26,291 nt of DNA from Gonium pectorale. Taxonomy: Eukaryota > Chlorophyta > Chlorophyceae > Chlamydomonadales > Volvocaceae. The position numbers and the translations under genes were made by a program. Each line of letters starts with the position of its first letter. Position 1 is the first letter of the stretch. The stretch lies in contig LSYV01000005.1 in NCBI GenBank assembly GCA_001584585.1, positions 3,722,433-3,748,723 on the forward strand, given 5' to 3'. The notes below the pieces were generated by a model. It made no database searches and was not told the DNA's origin. It saw only the letters and a program-made list of their open reading frames with translations. Below, one piece after another: positions 9,917-23,103 of this stretch.

Positions 9917-12632
9917 CCGGGCGCAGGTAGTAACACTTGGTTTTCGAGCGATCGTGGACTCACCGGTATCGAGTACGCCGGGAAGGAGACCTGGCGGCGG
10001 CCTTGCACAGTTGAGGGGCTCTGCATTTAGGGACTTGTGAGGGGCCGCACATTGCGGAGCATAGCGTGCCCGGGCGCTGCGTCTGGGCGGGGGAGAACAG
10101 GTCAAAGGAACTAGGGAGGCCGACGACGCATACGACGAGCGTAAGCGCGAAAGTGATGGTGGTGTTGTAGGACCAAGCTCCAGAGGTAGTCGAAGGGGTG
10201 ATGTCGCGTGTATGTGTGTTCTATATGATCTAGAAGATCTATGCATGACAGTGGGAGACAGGTGTGTGTCTGTGTGGAGCTGCGGGCATGTTCGCACCTG
10301 TTTGCGCGTCTGGTGACCGTGGGTGTGCATGATGAGTCACGGTATGGACACCCGCACGTGTTGTCGTCGCACCAGCTGCGCGCTTGCTGCCAGCAACCCG
10401 CCCCCAGGTGCATAATGCATCTGGGCTGTCTGGCTGGTAGGGTTAGGGTAGGAATGATAGGACGGTGCAATGAAAGATGGAGAACCTGTCTCTGTGTACA
10501 AGTAAATGGAGCGAGTGCGCCAGCTGATCCTGATCAGCGTGTCTTAAAAGGGATATGGCGTTGTTGGGACAAGTGGCAGTGGGCCAGAAATCGGGAAAGG
10601 CGTTTTCGCTGGAGAGGACATGGGCGCATGCCTTCTCGAACCACCCAGGCGAAGTAATGAGGTGTGTGCCTCCGGCCCAATGTACCTTCTTCCCGGTCGG
10701 CCCCGAGCCAGCCCGTAAGCCTAGGGAAACAAGGGAAGGCGGAGCAAGAAACGTTTGGGGTAACGGCACTCTCCCAAAGTCGGTGGCGCCCATCTCCCTG
10801 AGTGTGGAAGGGAGGGTTACCGACGTCGCAGATGGCGAGGCCCTCCTCCCGGTGGTACGTCGCACTTCATGTAAAAGAGAGAAATCTGCAGAGAAAGAGG
10901 GGTGTACCTCCACAGGCCAGGGTTGTGTAACTGGTTTGTATAGCCGGGCCGGCCGATCCCTTGCTGACTGGTTGCCCGGGCCTGCAGCCAACCCAGCCCG
11001 TCTGCCCGAAGACCCACCCAGCCCGTAAGCAGGAAGAGCCCAAGGAAACCCGGAAAAGGAGAGAAAAGGCTCCAGTCCCGAGGAGGTGACAGTGGGCGGG
11101 GGCGCATAACAACACAGTAACCCGTAATGCAGATGGAGAATGTCTCCATGAACCAAGCAAACATGCGTGACATCTGCGGGCACCGTCCGCTATGGCCTTC
11201 TTCGGGCCTGCATCAATCCATGGGTAAACCACTTCCCTACCACAGTAGGGTTTTGTGCGAAGCAGGCCTCGAAACCTGCGCGCTGACGTCTCAACGGGTA
11301 GCAGCGTCAACAAGTCAACAACCTCTAGAGAGCTTGGAGCAAACTCTGCCTGCTGCTGCGAGCTCGAGTTACGCCTGCAGATGCGCGACGGGCGCCTCGG
11401 ATGGCCGTTGCCAACCTGACCGGCCAGGAGCCCTTGTGCACCGCTTCCAAACAAGCGCTATGAGGGCCGCCTATGAAAGACAGCAACTGCCTCTCCGTTG
11501 CCTGCGATAAGTCAGCAACTGCCTCTCCGAACCTCTGCCCGCACGTACATAGCCGTACTACAGGCCTCAGCCGTCTCACAGCCGCAGGCACTACCTAGCC
11601 TCGAAGGGTCAACGGTACCTGTCAATAAAGAAGCGTGTTCGTCAAGTCCCAAATCACGTGCACACCAAATGCGTGCGGTCAACATCAATATCGTGGCGGG
11701 GTTTCCCTTACGCCCTGGCACTGCTCATTCATTCCCTCTGGCGTGACATGTCAAGTCGCGCAAGGGCGGCGACCGTGATAACGGAACAGAGGCACCTCTG
11801 GCTCCCCATTGCACGCCAGTCCTGACGCCACCCGTTCACCGGCGCTCAGTTTGCCGTTTCGGCAGGATCGTCGGGTGCCAGCATGGCTTTATGAAGAAGG
11901 TTGATTCCGCGCCGGGGACCCAGCAGAGAGCACAGAGTCACCATGCGTCATACGCCGGGCCCCTCCGAAGCAACAGTTTGCGCCCATAGAGCAGCGACAG
12001 CGGTACTGCCATCGAGGGGCATACTGTCACACACGTACACGAGAGCGCTTTAAGGACAGGCATGCAAGTAGCCGCCCGAGCAATCCCATTCGTTGCAGAG
12101 CTGCACCCGTCAAAAATGCGGAGGATGTTCGGATTCCTGGGTGGCCTCCCGAGGCTGCGCCGGTCTGGTCGAGACCGCATGGCGGAGCGTGCGCGCGCGC
12201 TGCCCCCCACCCGACAGGGCGTGCGCCCAGCGGCTTGCCCCGCACAACGTACGCAGCGCACGTGACCCAGCCCAGCCCAGCGCATGCGGCAGCATGGAGG
12301 TGATCGTGCGTGTCTGCAGGCGCCAACGCACTGCCACCCCTCAACTCCGCGGCCTCACATCACACGCGACCCGGCCCTGACACGTAGCCACGTCGTGAGC
12401 GGCCGCGGGAAATACCCCGACGCGTTACGCACGGGTGGCTCATCGGCTGGGTAGCAATCCGCAGGCGCGGTGGGGGCGGGCGCTCCCAAGTGCCCAAAGA
12501 GTGCAGCTCCCACTGCAGCGCCGGCGCGCGGGCGGCGACGGCGGCGGCCGTGAAGGGCCGCGGCGCGCAGCGCGGCGGGCAAGGGAAGGGGTGGAGCAAC
12601 GGCCCGTCGAACGACTTCCCGCTAACGCGCGC
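9917..12632. other. Intergenic region between convergent genes
   Basis: About 2.7 kb between the stop codon of the DUF6687-TLDc gene and that of the kinase gene, so it should contain both 3' UTRs. Several long open frames exist on both strands (for example 10443-11183 minus), but their codons lack third-position GC bias and I see no splice-flanked exon or known motif. It holds a hairpin-prone inverted repeat GCTGATC-CT-GATCAGC near 10522-10537. An imperfect palindrome around GGTGCATAATGCATCT lies near 10407-10426, and a word CAGCCCGTAAGC occurs twice (near 10709 and 11018). Confidence 0.55.
10870..10874 (+). terminator. Candidate TGTAA poly(A) signal
   Basis: First TGTAA on the plus strand after the DUF6687-TLDc stop codon, about 950 bp downstream. 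A second copy is at 10926-10930. The distance is long but plausible for an algal 3' UTR; use is not demonstrated. Confidence 0.3.
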
Positions 12633-14807
<2,175 letters not shown>

Positions 14808-15452
14808 CTGCAAGAATGGGCAGCGGCCAGGGGGAGGGGAAGGGGCGGCGGGAGAACAGGGCACGGTTATTGAATGTGGGTCTGCAGGTGTTGGGGGCTC
14901 GGGGGCGAGGAGAGTACAGAGCCAGGGCGGTGCGGGGCGGATCCAGAGTGCACCGCACACTGCGGGCACGTCAAGGGTTACTGGGGTCGGTGCGCTCTGG
15001 GCCTGGATGGCTGGGATTTTAAAAGACCGTCGCTTGTGGAATGTTGCAGTCAAGTCGGCATTAGCTTATACCATTGTATCTGGCGGGAATGGGTGATCGT
15101 TGATGCCCCGAGGGATGAGGAAACCTGCCGGCAAAGCCGTGACCCATAGGCCGGCTGTGCCTCGAAACGTAACCACTCTGGGGGTGCAGACGTCTAGCGC
15201 GCGCAGGCACGGTTCCGCGCGAAGCATCTGTAACTGGGTCAGGGGGAAAGCGGGGCTGTGCGCAAAGCCTGCAGCTGCCGCGGCTCTCACTCGGACGAGC
15301 CAGCACCGCCTCCACCGGGTAAGCGAACGGCGTCGCAAGTGTGCCGCGCGTGCAACTGCAACTCAGCCCTTCGCATCACAAGGTACACACGCGAGGCATA
15401 TGAGAGCCTTGCAGGGTCGCTGGCTTCGCGGCTTCGCTTGCGGGCTCGGTGA

Positions 15453-15472
15453 CCGGGCGACATGTCGCCCGG
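15453..15472. repeat. Perfect 20-bp palindrome
   Basis: CCGGGCGACATGTCGCCCGG is its own reverse complement over all 20 bases, with no spacer. It could bind a dimeric protein or form a cruciform; nothing around it identifies a role. Confidence 0.9.
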
Positions 15473-16230
15473 CGGGGGTTGAAACGCGCGAGCGCACCTT
15501 TGGCACCGGTAGCGGCCCCTCGACTCCGGATAGAATTTGGACCTTGGCCGACACATCGGTGCTCTGCGTGCGTTCGAGGTCGGAGGAAAGGCTTGTCGAG
15601 TCGCGTCACCCGGAGCAACCCGCCGAGGCACCCACCTCAGGCAAGCATTTCCGCCGAAGCTCCGAAATTACGGTGTGCTTCCAACCTCCTTTGTTTGCGG
15701 CATCCTTTCCTGGAGTTGCGGGGGCTGGCGCGGTGCTGGTGCTGCAACAGGACTCCATTGCCTTGCCAATCGACCCGTCGGAGCCCCCCGGCAATGCCGC
15801 ACAAGCTGTGCACGATGCCGCTCCAGAAAGACGTTAGGCGTCCACCGATGTGTCCGTCAGATGAGGGCAGTCGGGGGCCGTCAATCAGGGCGCGTCGCTA
15901 GACAGTTGCGGTTGTCCCTCAGGCTGTTTTGGCGCCGAGCCGTCTGTAACAGTATATCACGACCAACTTCAGCCTAGGCAAATTCGGTATACACCAATGT
16001 ATGAAAGCCCATCGACGGAGCCCAGAGACGAGTCAAGGTGACGGTCCGTCGTCCAACCCAGTGGCGTTTCGCGGGCTCCGAGTCCTGTCTAAGTGGAACC
16101 CCGTCGCATCAGGGCCATCAACCAAGCGTTGTTAACAACCTACCTAGAAAAGATTGGCATGCACGTTGGTTGTCGCTCCTTGGACGTGCGGCCCTTTCTC
16201 GCGCTCGTCCTCGCGCTTGTCAGCTCTCAT

Positions 16231-16263
16231 CGACGGCTCGGTCCGAGCCGCACGGAGCCGTCG
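16231..16263. repeat. Inverted repeat with 9-bp arms
   Basis: CGACGGCTC at 16231-16239 is repeated inverted as GAGCCGTCG at 16255-16263. The loop contains a further GAGCC that can pair with GGCTC of the left arm, so two alternative hairpins are possible. It sits in sequence without coding bias. Confidence 0.7.
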
Positions 16264-17906
16264 AGTCACCACGAGGCAAAGCGCGAGGCCCAGTGCCACG
16301 CTTTGCTATGCTTTTCTGCCGCTTCGCAGGTGTGCGCGGCCACAGGCCCTCGAGTGGAAGGCGTCCCGTCGGCGGGTCGTGAACATCGGCCTTGGAAACA
16401 GCGCACGTGCCAAGAGTCAGGCCGAGGAAAAGCAGCGACAGAGTAGGCACCCGCCCAGAGGTCGGTGCTGCATCTCCGTATCAGGCCCCGGGGCGTCTTT
16501 CCTGCCCTAGGCGGTCGTTAGGTCGGCGGCGCAGGTCGAAGCTCTATGCGTATGCGGGAGTATGAATGACATGCCTGCAGTAGGCCTTGTTGCCGAAAGG
16601 AACCCCTTACGGGTCAGGGCCAGTCGGCTTGTAAGAGCTGCCGGAAACCGCCACGGAACGGCCGCATGAACGGTCGCACCATCTGTGGGTGTGGCAGTGC
16701 AGTGCAATGCAGTGCCTCCGCGAGGGTAGCGGGTGGCACGAGGAGGTTCCCTTGTCCCCGCCATGCCCGCTATTGCATCCGCCGCCATGCTCCGAGTGCA
16801 TGCCAAGCGGCCCACAGGTTTAGGGCACAGGCGCGCCCCTCCGCCTCTTCTCCACATTTATGTATGGACCGGTCACGCGTGCTGGGAGTTTGGCAGTAGA
16901 GCGCAACAGCCTTCAATCACCAAATCGATAGCAGCCGTACGGCTCCCAAAGATGGTGGTGAACAGTGGACATGCGTACATTAACTCTTGCAGCATCGCAA
17001 CGTAACGTCCCATGAGTCTGGTGCGTGCGACCCCGAGAAGTGTTGTGTGCTCCTTCCCACGAAGCCCCCAACCCTGGTGAAGCGACATTCGAAGCACACA
17101 CATGGTAACTAAACAGGCGGGTCAAAGCGCGCAAGGCACTCTGTCACTTGTACATCATGCGATGCATATGGATGCATCCCGTCGCGAGGGAAGGCTCTTG
17201 GAGGCCAGAAGCCCCAGCGCCCCCAGGGCACCAATGCAAGCCAAAGCAACCTATTCTTTCGGCCGTCGGGTACTTGACTGCCTTCGGATGGTCACTTGCA
17301 GGGATCGGCGGCAGCAGGTCCCCATCCGCACTTGCCTGAAGGGCCCTGTGATAGCAGTGCATGCCTCTTCTGCCGCAGCCAGCACACGTGGCATGGAGGA
17401 CACATACCCACACCTTAATAGCGAGTGGCGCATTTTACCACTTGGCGTATGCAACCAGTTAATCACGTCCTACCGTCACAACCGCCAGCGGTCAGGTGCA
17501 ACGACTGAAAACGGTCGACAGAATGGGCGCATGTCGTAATGGTGTAGTGAAGCATTCATTGACAGGTCAGGCCTCGTCAGATGACTTGTAGAAGCATCAA
17601 GTCATGGTAGAAGGATATTACCAGTCCATCCATCACCGACAAACACACTCTCCCAACCTGAACCTGACTGTCTTTGAGAGACGAGTACTATCCTGAGCAG
17701 CACACGTGCGGAACAAGCCGTAACGCAGCTTACGTCGTACCACAACAGCTTGTCCGACCCATCGAGTAAGGGCCACTAACCAATGAAATCCGTAATCGGC
17801 CGCGTGTGACGCGATGCGAGAGCCCAACACTGCTAGGGGAACCGACGGCACGGTCCTTGCAGTAAGATGGGGCGTTGGGCCGGACAGCGCAGCCCCCACG
17901 CCGCGC

Positions 17907-20900
17907 CTAAAGCCGTTGTAATGGCCCCGTCAGGAGGACGCTGTCCTGGTGGCGCTTAGCGGCCTCCGCTATGGAGTCCTGGTACTGCAGCCAGCGGTGC
18001 TGCGCCTCGGACGCAGCCTGGGAACCGTGACGCCCACGGGGGCAGGGACGAGGGACCATTTCTGCCGCAGTCTCCATTTGCCGAGACACGTGTGCCAAGC
18101 ATGGGCGCTGCATGCCCGATACCAAAACATACGGTCCCCCTGTCGCTGGGTCCGCAGCCGGATGCCGCCCGCGTCATCCCACCTTTGCGCTCCGAGCCGC
18201 CCGCACCGACTCGTCCGCTGCCGCCAGCAGCGCCGCGTGCTGCTGCTGCACCTCCGCGCTGCGCTGCCGGACCTGCTGCAAGAAGCGCAAGTCCGCGGCG
18301 AGCTGCGGGGCGGGACGGGTTGAGAGGCAGAATGCGAAGACAGGGTAAGGGGCGCTGATGTCAGCGGAGAATGGCTGCGGCAGGGAGGGGGCGCGCATGG
18401 CGAATAACGAAGAGGTAACACATGCGGGGTGGGAGGATTGCTCACAGGGAAACACCAGGAGCGTGGCACCGAGCATACCGTTTGTCCTAGCACGCCCTCT
18501 GCACATTCTTAACACAAGATCGGAGACCACACCACTGGTCCGCACCATGCCATAGTAGGAGCACAACTGCACTTTCCGGCTGGCATAGCCGAAGAAAGGG
18601 TGTAGTTATACAGGCCCCGTCGCGGAAACGGTGCCAAGAAAGCTCCTCATAACACTCCCCTGAAAGTATCCACCTCCAGCGGCCAACGCGCAGAGCGTAA
18701 GGACACACCGGCATTGCCTCCCACCGGCACCGCCCGCGCCCCAGGTACCAGCAACCGTGCTCACGCTCTCGGTCAACGCCGCCGCGGTCGCACCTGTGCC
18801 TCTCGCTTCCGCCGCTCGGCCTCTGCGCGCTGAGGCTTGCTGCCCGCCGCCGCCCGCTCCTCGCCCGGACCGGTCTCGCGTGCCCGCCCGCCGCGCCGGG
18901 CGCTGCCGTCCCTGCCGGTGCCAAAGGCAGGCCCGGAGCCCGGTGACTGTGAAGCCCCGGCGGGAAGGGACGTGGACGAGCCTCTCCGGCTGGCACTGCC
19001 GGAGCGCTGCGGCAGCTGGTGCGCGCCTTGTTGGGAAGGCGAGCGCTGCAGGCCGGGGCCATTGCTGGGCGGTCGGCCCAATGACGCTGGGCTACCTGGT
19101 GTGGATGTCAGCCATCGTTGTAGAGGGATGAAGCGCGCTGTTAAAGAATGCAGCGCAGAGCCTTTGCCCACGTGCCCCCCAGGTGGCTATCCCGCGCGGC
19201 GCCGGCCGTCTGCCCGCCGTCGCTGTCGGGTGCACATGCCAACGGTACAGGCTCCAGGTTGTTCGCAACGCAGCACAGGCTCCCGCATCCGCCATTCCCC
19301 ACCGGCCACCCACCATCCGCACCTTGGAGAGGCGTCCCGGCGCGGCTGCCGCCTGCGATGGGCGGCAGATGGGCCGGCGGGTGGTGGTGCGGGGAGCCCC
19401 CCGTCGCGCCGCTCCCGATCGACAAGCCACGCGGCCCGCCAGCCGACCGGTCTCCGAAGCTCTGGCGGCGCGACGAGCCATAGTACGCCTGCAGCGCACC
19501 GCCGCCACCGCCGCTGGCCCCGGTGGTGAAGCTACTGTTGCTGCCGCCGCCGGTGATGCGACTGCTGCCGTTGGGAGGGAGCGCCGCCTGGTGGCCTGCC
19601 TGCCGCTGTGAGCCGCGCTCCCGCTGGCCCGCCCCGCGCTGCTCCGGCCCGCGGGCCAGCTCCTCGCGCGCCATGGCAATCACCTCCAGAGTATCCTGTC
19701 GGAGTTGCCGTGGTGACGTGTCGTAAAATCCTTCAAAACTCGACTAGCGCGTAAGCACCATCCATGAATGTGCCCGGCGTAAGGATCAGCATGCCTGGAC
19801 CCTCCTCTCCCCCCAGTGCCCTCCGTCCTTCGCTGGGTTTCCCTGCAATGTGCGCCCCTGTGGGCGCGCATACGGGACAACTCTGCGGCGCGCCTCCCGG
19901 CACAGGCCGGATGCCCATCCTGCAGATACCCGCCCATCCCCAAAACCGCTCACCTCCAACGCCTCCAGCAGCTCGCTGGGGATCCGGTTGGCTGCCTCGA
20001 GGCTGAGGGCCCCCAGCGGCTGGTCTGGTGCCAGGCCCGCCGCGGTGCGGATGTGGCCCTCAATCTCCGCCAGCAGCGCGATGGACTGCTCCAGCACCTG
20101 GACAGCGTAGACGCAAGCAGGGTGTCAGCGAGTCAGTCGGTGGCGTGTACGTTTGCCCCATGACGGCCCCGGACCCAGGTGCTGCTCATCGCCCATCAAA
20201 CGGAGCCCGCTGCACCACTGCAAATGTTGCAGTGCAGGCACTTGGCAGGGTCTCCCAGGTGTGCACAGTCTCCAGGTTCTCTTGCGTCGCACCCACCACA
20301 GCAGGGTCCTCCTCCTCGAACAGCTCATCTCTACGGCTGCGAGCGCCCCCAGCACCCCGCTTGGCCGGTCCCACTCCGCCGCCGCCGCCTCTTTGGCCTC
20401 CACCAGCCGGCGCGGGCTGTGAAAGGGATGCCGCAGCCCTGCTGCCGCCGGGCCTGGCAAGCGGGGCGAGCTCAACGTGCCCGCCGCCCGGGGGCCTCAC
20501 GCCGCCGGGCGCGTGCGGTGGGTGTTGTGAGGACTCCGCCGACGCCTGAGCCTGCGGCGGCGAGGGCCCCGTCATCAAAGACGGCCTATTGAGTGGCTCC
20601 AGGGCATAGGAACGCGACGAGAGCAGCCCGTTGGCGTCTGCGGAGGAAAGCACGCCGCCTGGCGGGCTTACAAGGGAGGATGATGGCGAGGTCATGGGGG
20701 AGCCGGTGGCCGACTTGGAGGACGGCCCCCGCGGCGTAGGCGCGTAGGGTGAAGACGTGCTGGCGGCAGCCGCGCGCGGCCGCGGGGAGGCAGTGATGGG
20801 CGCGGAGGCCTCCGAGGGTGGGTGCGGAGCCGCGGCCCGGGACTGCTGCCGCGGCGCCGGTGCCGGTGGCACCGCTGCACTGCTGTCCACGCCCTGCAGA

Positions 20901-21742
20901 GACGCCTCTTGGAGCAGGTCCTCAGCCGGCTGCGGCGCCGCCGACTCCGCGCCCCAGGCCTGCAGCCGGCTGCCGACGGCGCCAGTAGACGCCCTCCCGA
21001 AACCGATGCCGGGGACTGCCGCCCCGGAGAGGGAAAGTGGATCGTTGAGGAAGTCTATTGGCGCGGAGGCTGACTGTGGGGGTCCGTATACGGCTTGCAG
21101 AGGGGTCATGGGGCGCGCCCCGCTGCCGCCTGTTGCGCCACTGTGTGGCAGGCCCACTCCCAGACTCCTTCGGGACCCCCGCGGCGACACGGAAGGACTG
21201 CCGCCGCTGCGTCCCGGGGATCCAGGGGGTGAGCGACTGGGAGAGTAGCCGGCCAATGTGCCCGCAAGCCCTTCCCCGTGTCCACTGGGCGTGGTGGCCT
21301 TTGGACTGTAGATGGCCTCGAGCCAGCTGTGAGGACGCGGGGAGCCACTGAATGCCACAGGGGCACTGGCCGCGGGAGCTTTGATGGTACTGTAAGCCCC
21401 GTCGTCACCGTCACCGTCGCCTGCATCGACCTCCTCCTCCTTGGCCTCAGCTGGGTCGGCGTGGTGGTGTGTCAGGTCGTGGCTCTCCTCCAGCGCGTTG
21501 GCCATGGCCCTCAGCTCCGCGGCCGTGGCTGCCGGCACGCCGGGGGAGTGGACTCCCGGGGAGGAAGGCACGGGCGGCGAGGAGAGCGGGGGCTGCAAGG
21601 CCAGCGGGGTCCGGGGCAGTACCCGGTCGGTGCCCGTGCCCGGGGCCACACCGTACTGCCCGGCCCCGACCATTGCACCCCGCTCCAGAAACTCTGTGCT
21701 GGCCCGCACACCGGGAGGAGACACGGCAGCCGGCGACTCCAT
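17907..21742 (-). CDS. Ser/Pro-rich protein with helical segments, unrecognised
   Basis: Six exons: 21742-20297, 20097-19954, 19695-19323, 19095-18794, 18302-18183 and 18017-17907, giving 831 aa. All phases agree (0,0,1,0,0). Start ATG 21742 has a good context (GACGCATGG). Residues 1-470 are disordered, rich in Ser-Pro and Thr-Pro sites, with an acidic patch EAKEEEVDAGDGDGDD near 98-115. Residues about 483-550 are helical (SIALLAEIEGHIRT, SELLEALEDTLEVIAMAREEL). A Gly/Ser-rich stretch follows. The last 120 residues form a charged, Gln/Ala-rich coiled coil (AERRKREAQLAADLRFLQQV, QHRWLQYQDSIAEAAKRHQDS). A short motif L-[EQ]-A-[IVY]-Y-[SG] occurs three times (about 141-146, 215-220, 598-603). 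I know no family with this layout; a scaffold or regulated adaptor is a guess. The first donor (CTGTG|GTGGGT) is the least certain junction. Confidence 0.7.
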
Positions 21743-21934
21743 GCGTCCTCGCAGTCCGGTCGTCGTCCCAGTCACGCGTCCGAGAAGACCATCGTTTTTA
21801 CAGTATACAAATTTCCATCGTCTTCGATAGGGTACACACTATGGCTCGGATGGCATTGTGCCGTTCTCACGCGTCAGTAACGAGGGCCGCGGCCCGCAGG
21901 GGCTAGCCGCAGCTCCAACCAAGCCAATATCTAG

Positions 21935-21941
21935 CTTTATA
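21935..21941 (-). promoter_or_regulatory. TATA-like box for the 17907-21742 gene
   Basis: TATAAAG on the minus strand, preceded by CCA, about 195 bp upstream of the ATG at 21742. That leaves a 5' UTR of roughly 165 bases if transcription starts about 30 bp downstream. Position and orientation fit; no experimental support. Confidence 0.45.
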
Positions 21942-22058
21942 TGGGCTCCTCTTTAAAATGATGTACGTAAGGCGGAGCGGTCTACAGTCTTGCAACGGGA
22001 AGTCAACAACGACACAGACTGCGGTATCTAGTTTAGAAACGTGAAAAAAGCTCAACGA

Positions 22059-22065
22059 TATAAAG
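22059..22065 (+). promoter_or_regulatory. TATA-like box in the opposite orientation
   Basis: TATAAAG on the plus strand within CGATATAAAGC, about 120 bp from the minus-strand box and pointing to the right-hand gene. If used, transcription would begin near 22090, about 1 kb before the first coding exon I can support, implying a spliced or long 5' UTR. Confidence 0.35.
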
Positions 22066-23103
22066 CATGCTTGCCTCCTGCATGGCTGGAAGCGACTGTG
22101 CTGACCTAACTGCCCCGTGTGTCCCGCAAACCGCTGTGGTCACAGTCCTTGGATGCTCGTTGGAGGCGCAACGCCCATCTTGAAACTTCCGCATGATTGG
22201 ACACAGTGCGTGTCAGCTGGCCGTGATCTCCTACAAACAGCCACTGTTGGCAGAGGGACAGGGCAACGCAGGCGAGGCTGGCGTCCGACCATCTACGATC
22301 TGGAACTCACGAGGGCAAAGATGGCGGTCTCAAGAAATGAGGGCCGGTGACTCGTGACCCTCGGGACGCAGGGGAGACCTGGTCGCCGAGAGGGGCGCCA
22401 GGGCGGTGGCGGCGATGTTTGCGGCCGGCGAGGCCGCTATGTCAAGCGGCAGGGCGCAGCATTTTCACAAGGTGTGGCCCTACAAATGATCCTTCTGGAC
22501 GACCCGCTAATCAATAGGGTTCTTCGTGGTGTCATCAACGTAGATTCCTTCGTTCATCGCCCTTCAGCGCTCGTATTGCGGTGCTAGCGATAGGAAATTT
22601 TGGTGCACTGGCGAAACACCGTCTCTGTGGGCCACGGGCCGCTCTTCCTGCCTGCGCCGCCTCGACGTCCGAGTATTTGCGCCATTTTTGTTCCTTCTTA
22701 GGCATGGCCTTAAAATGCCCGTCCGACCGCCTGACTGCCGCAACCTCGCGTAGGTGTTTACATTTCACATGATCAGCAAACTCTCGCAGGCGGCTCCGGT
22801 GTGGGTGAGTTGGGCGCACGGTCACGCGGCAAGGGGTCAAAGCCCCTCGTTCTCTGATGGGCAACAGTGGCATCAAGGCCGTCCATCAAACATGGACTAC
22901 ACTAAACCGGGTTGGGGTTGCACTAAAATTCCGAAGTGTCAAGACGGTGTTACAGAAAAGGGCACAGGATAAAACCCAGAATTGGCGCGGCCCGCGTCAT
23001 GCGTTGCCCCTCCAACGGGTCCCACGTTGACAACGCGGGTAAATATGATGTCCGCCCGTGCCTCCGAAGGGACGTGGCAGTTTCTGCTGCTGTAGTCTCC
23101 TCG

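Larger units (their letters stand above)
14808..17906. other. Long gap between the kinase exons and the next minus-strand gene
   Basis: About 3.1 kb. The part next to the kinase (14808-15060) is pyrimidine-rich on the minus strand and ends in CTTGCAG, as expected for an intron, so the kinase 5' exon and promoter should lie in this stretch; I could not pick it out. Open frames such as 15100-15837 (plus) and 16093-16446 (plus) use codons unlike the real genes and show no motif. The 3' UTR of the 17907-21742 gene must also enter from the right; I did not find a minus-strand TGTAA for it. A 20-bp palindrome and a larger inverted repeat are listed separately. Confidence 0.5.
21743..23095. other. 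Intergenic region between divergent genes, with possible 5' UTR exons
   Basis: About 1.35 kb with low coding bias. The left 200 bp should be promoter and 5' UTR of the minus-strand gene; the rest belongs to the plus-strand gene on the right, whose first exon may lie here. A candidate plus-strand ATG at about 22083 opens only a short frame. A minus-strand open frame at 22535-22876 has a lysine-rich stretch but no supporting splice context. Confidence 0.5.

Noticed and set aside
10438..10452. Telomere-like GGTAGGGTTAGGGTAGG
   Set aside because: Only about two partial units, not the TTTTAGGG repeat of volvocine algae and not in an array.
10443..11183. Minus-strand open frame of 246 codons
   Set aside because: It lies in the 3' flanks of two convergent genes, has non-coding codon use and no recognisable domain.
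11262..11283. Hairpin resembling a tRNA T-arm on the minus strand (GCAGG stem, loop with TTTCGAGG)
   Set aside because: The loop has eight bases rather than seven, and no matching acceptor stem, D-arm or anticodon arm could be built on the 5' side.
15100..15837. Plus-strand open frame of 245 codons
   Set aside because: Its codons lack the third-position GC bias of the real genes, no motif is visible, and there are no splice signals tying it to a gene.
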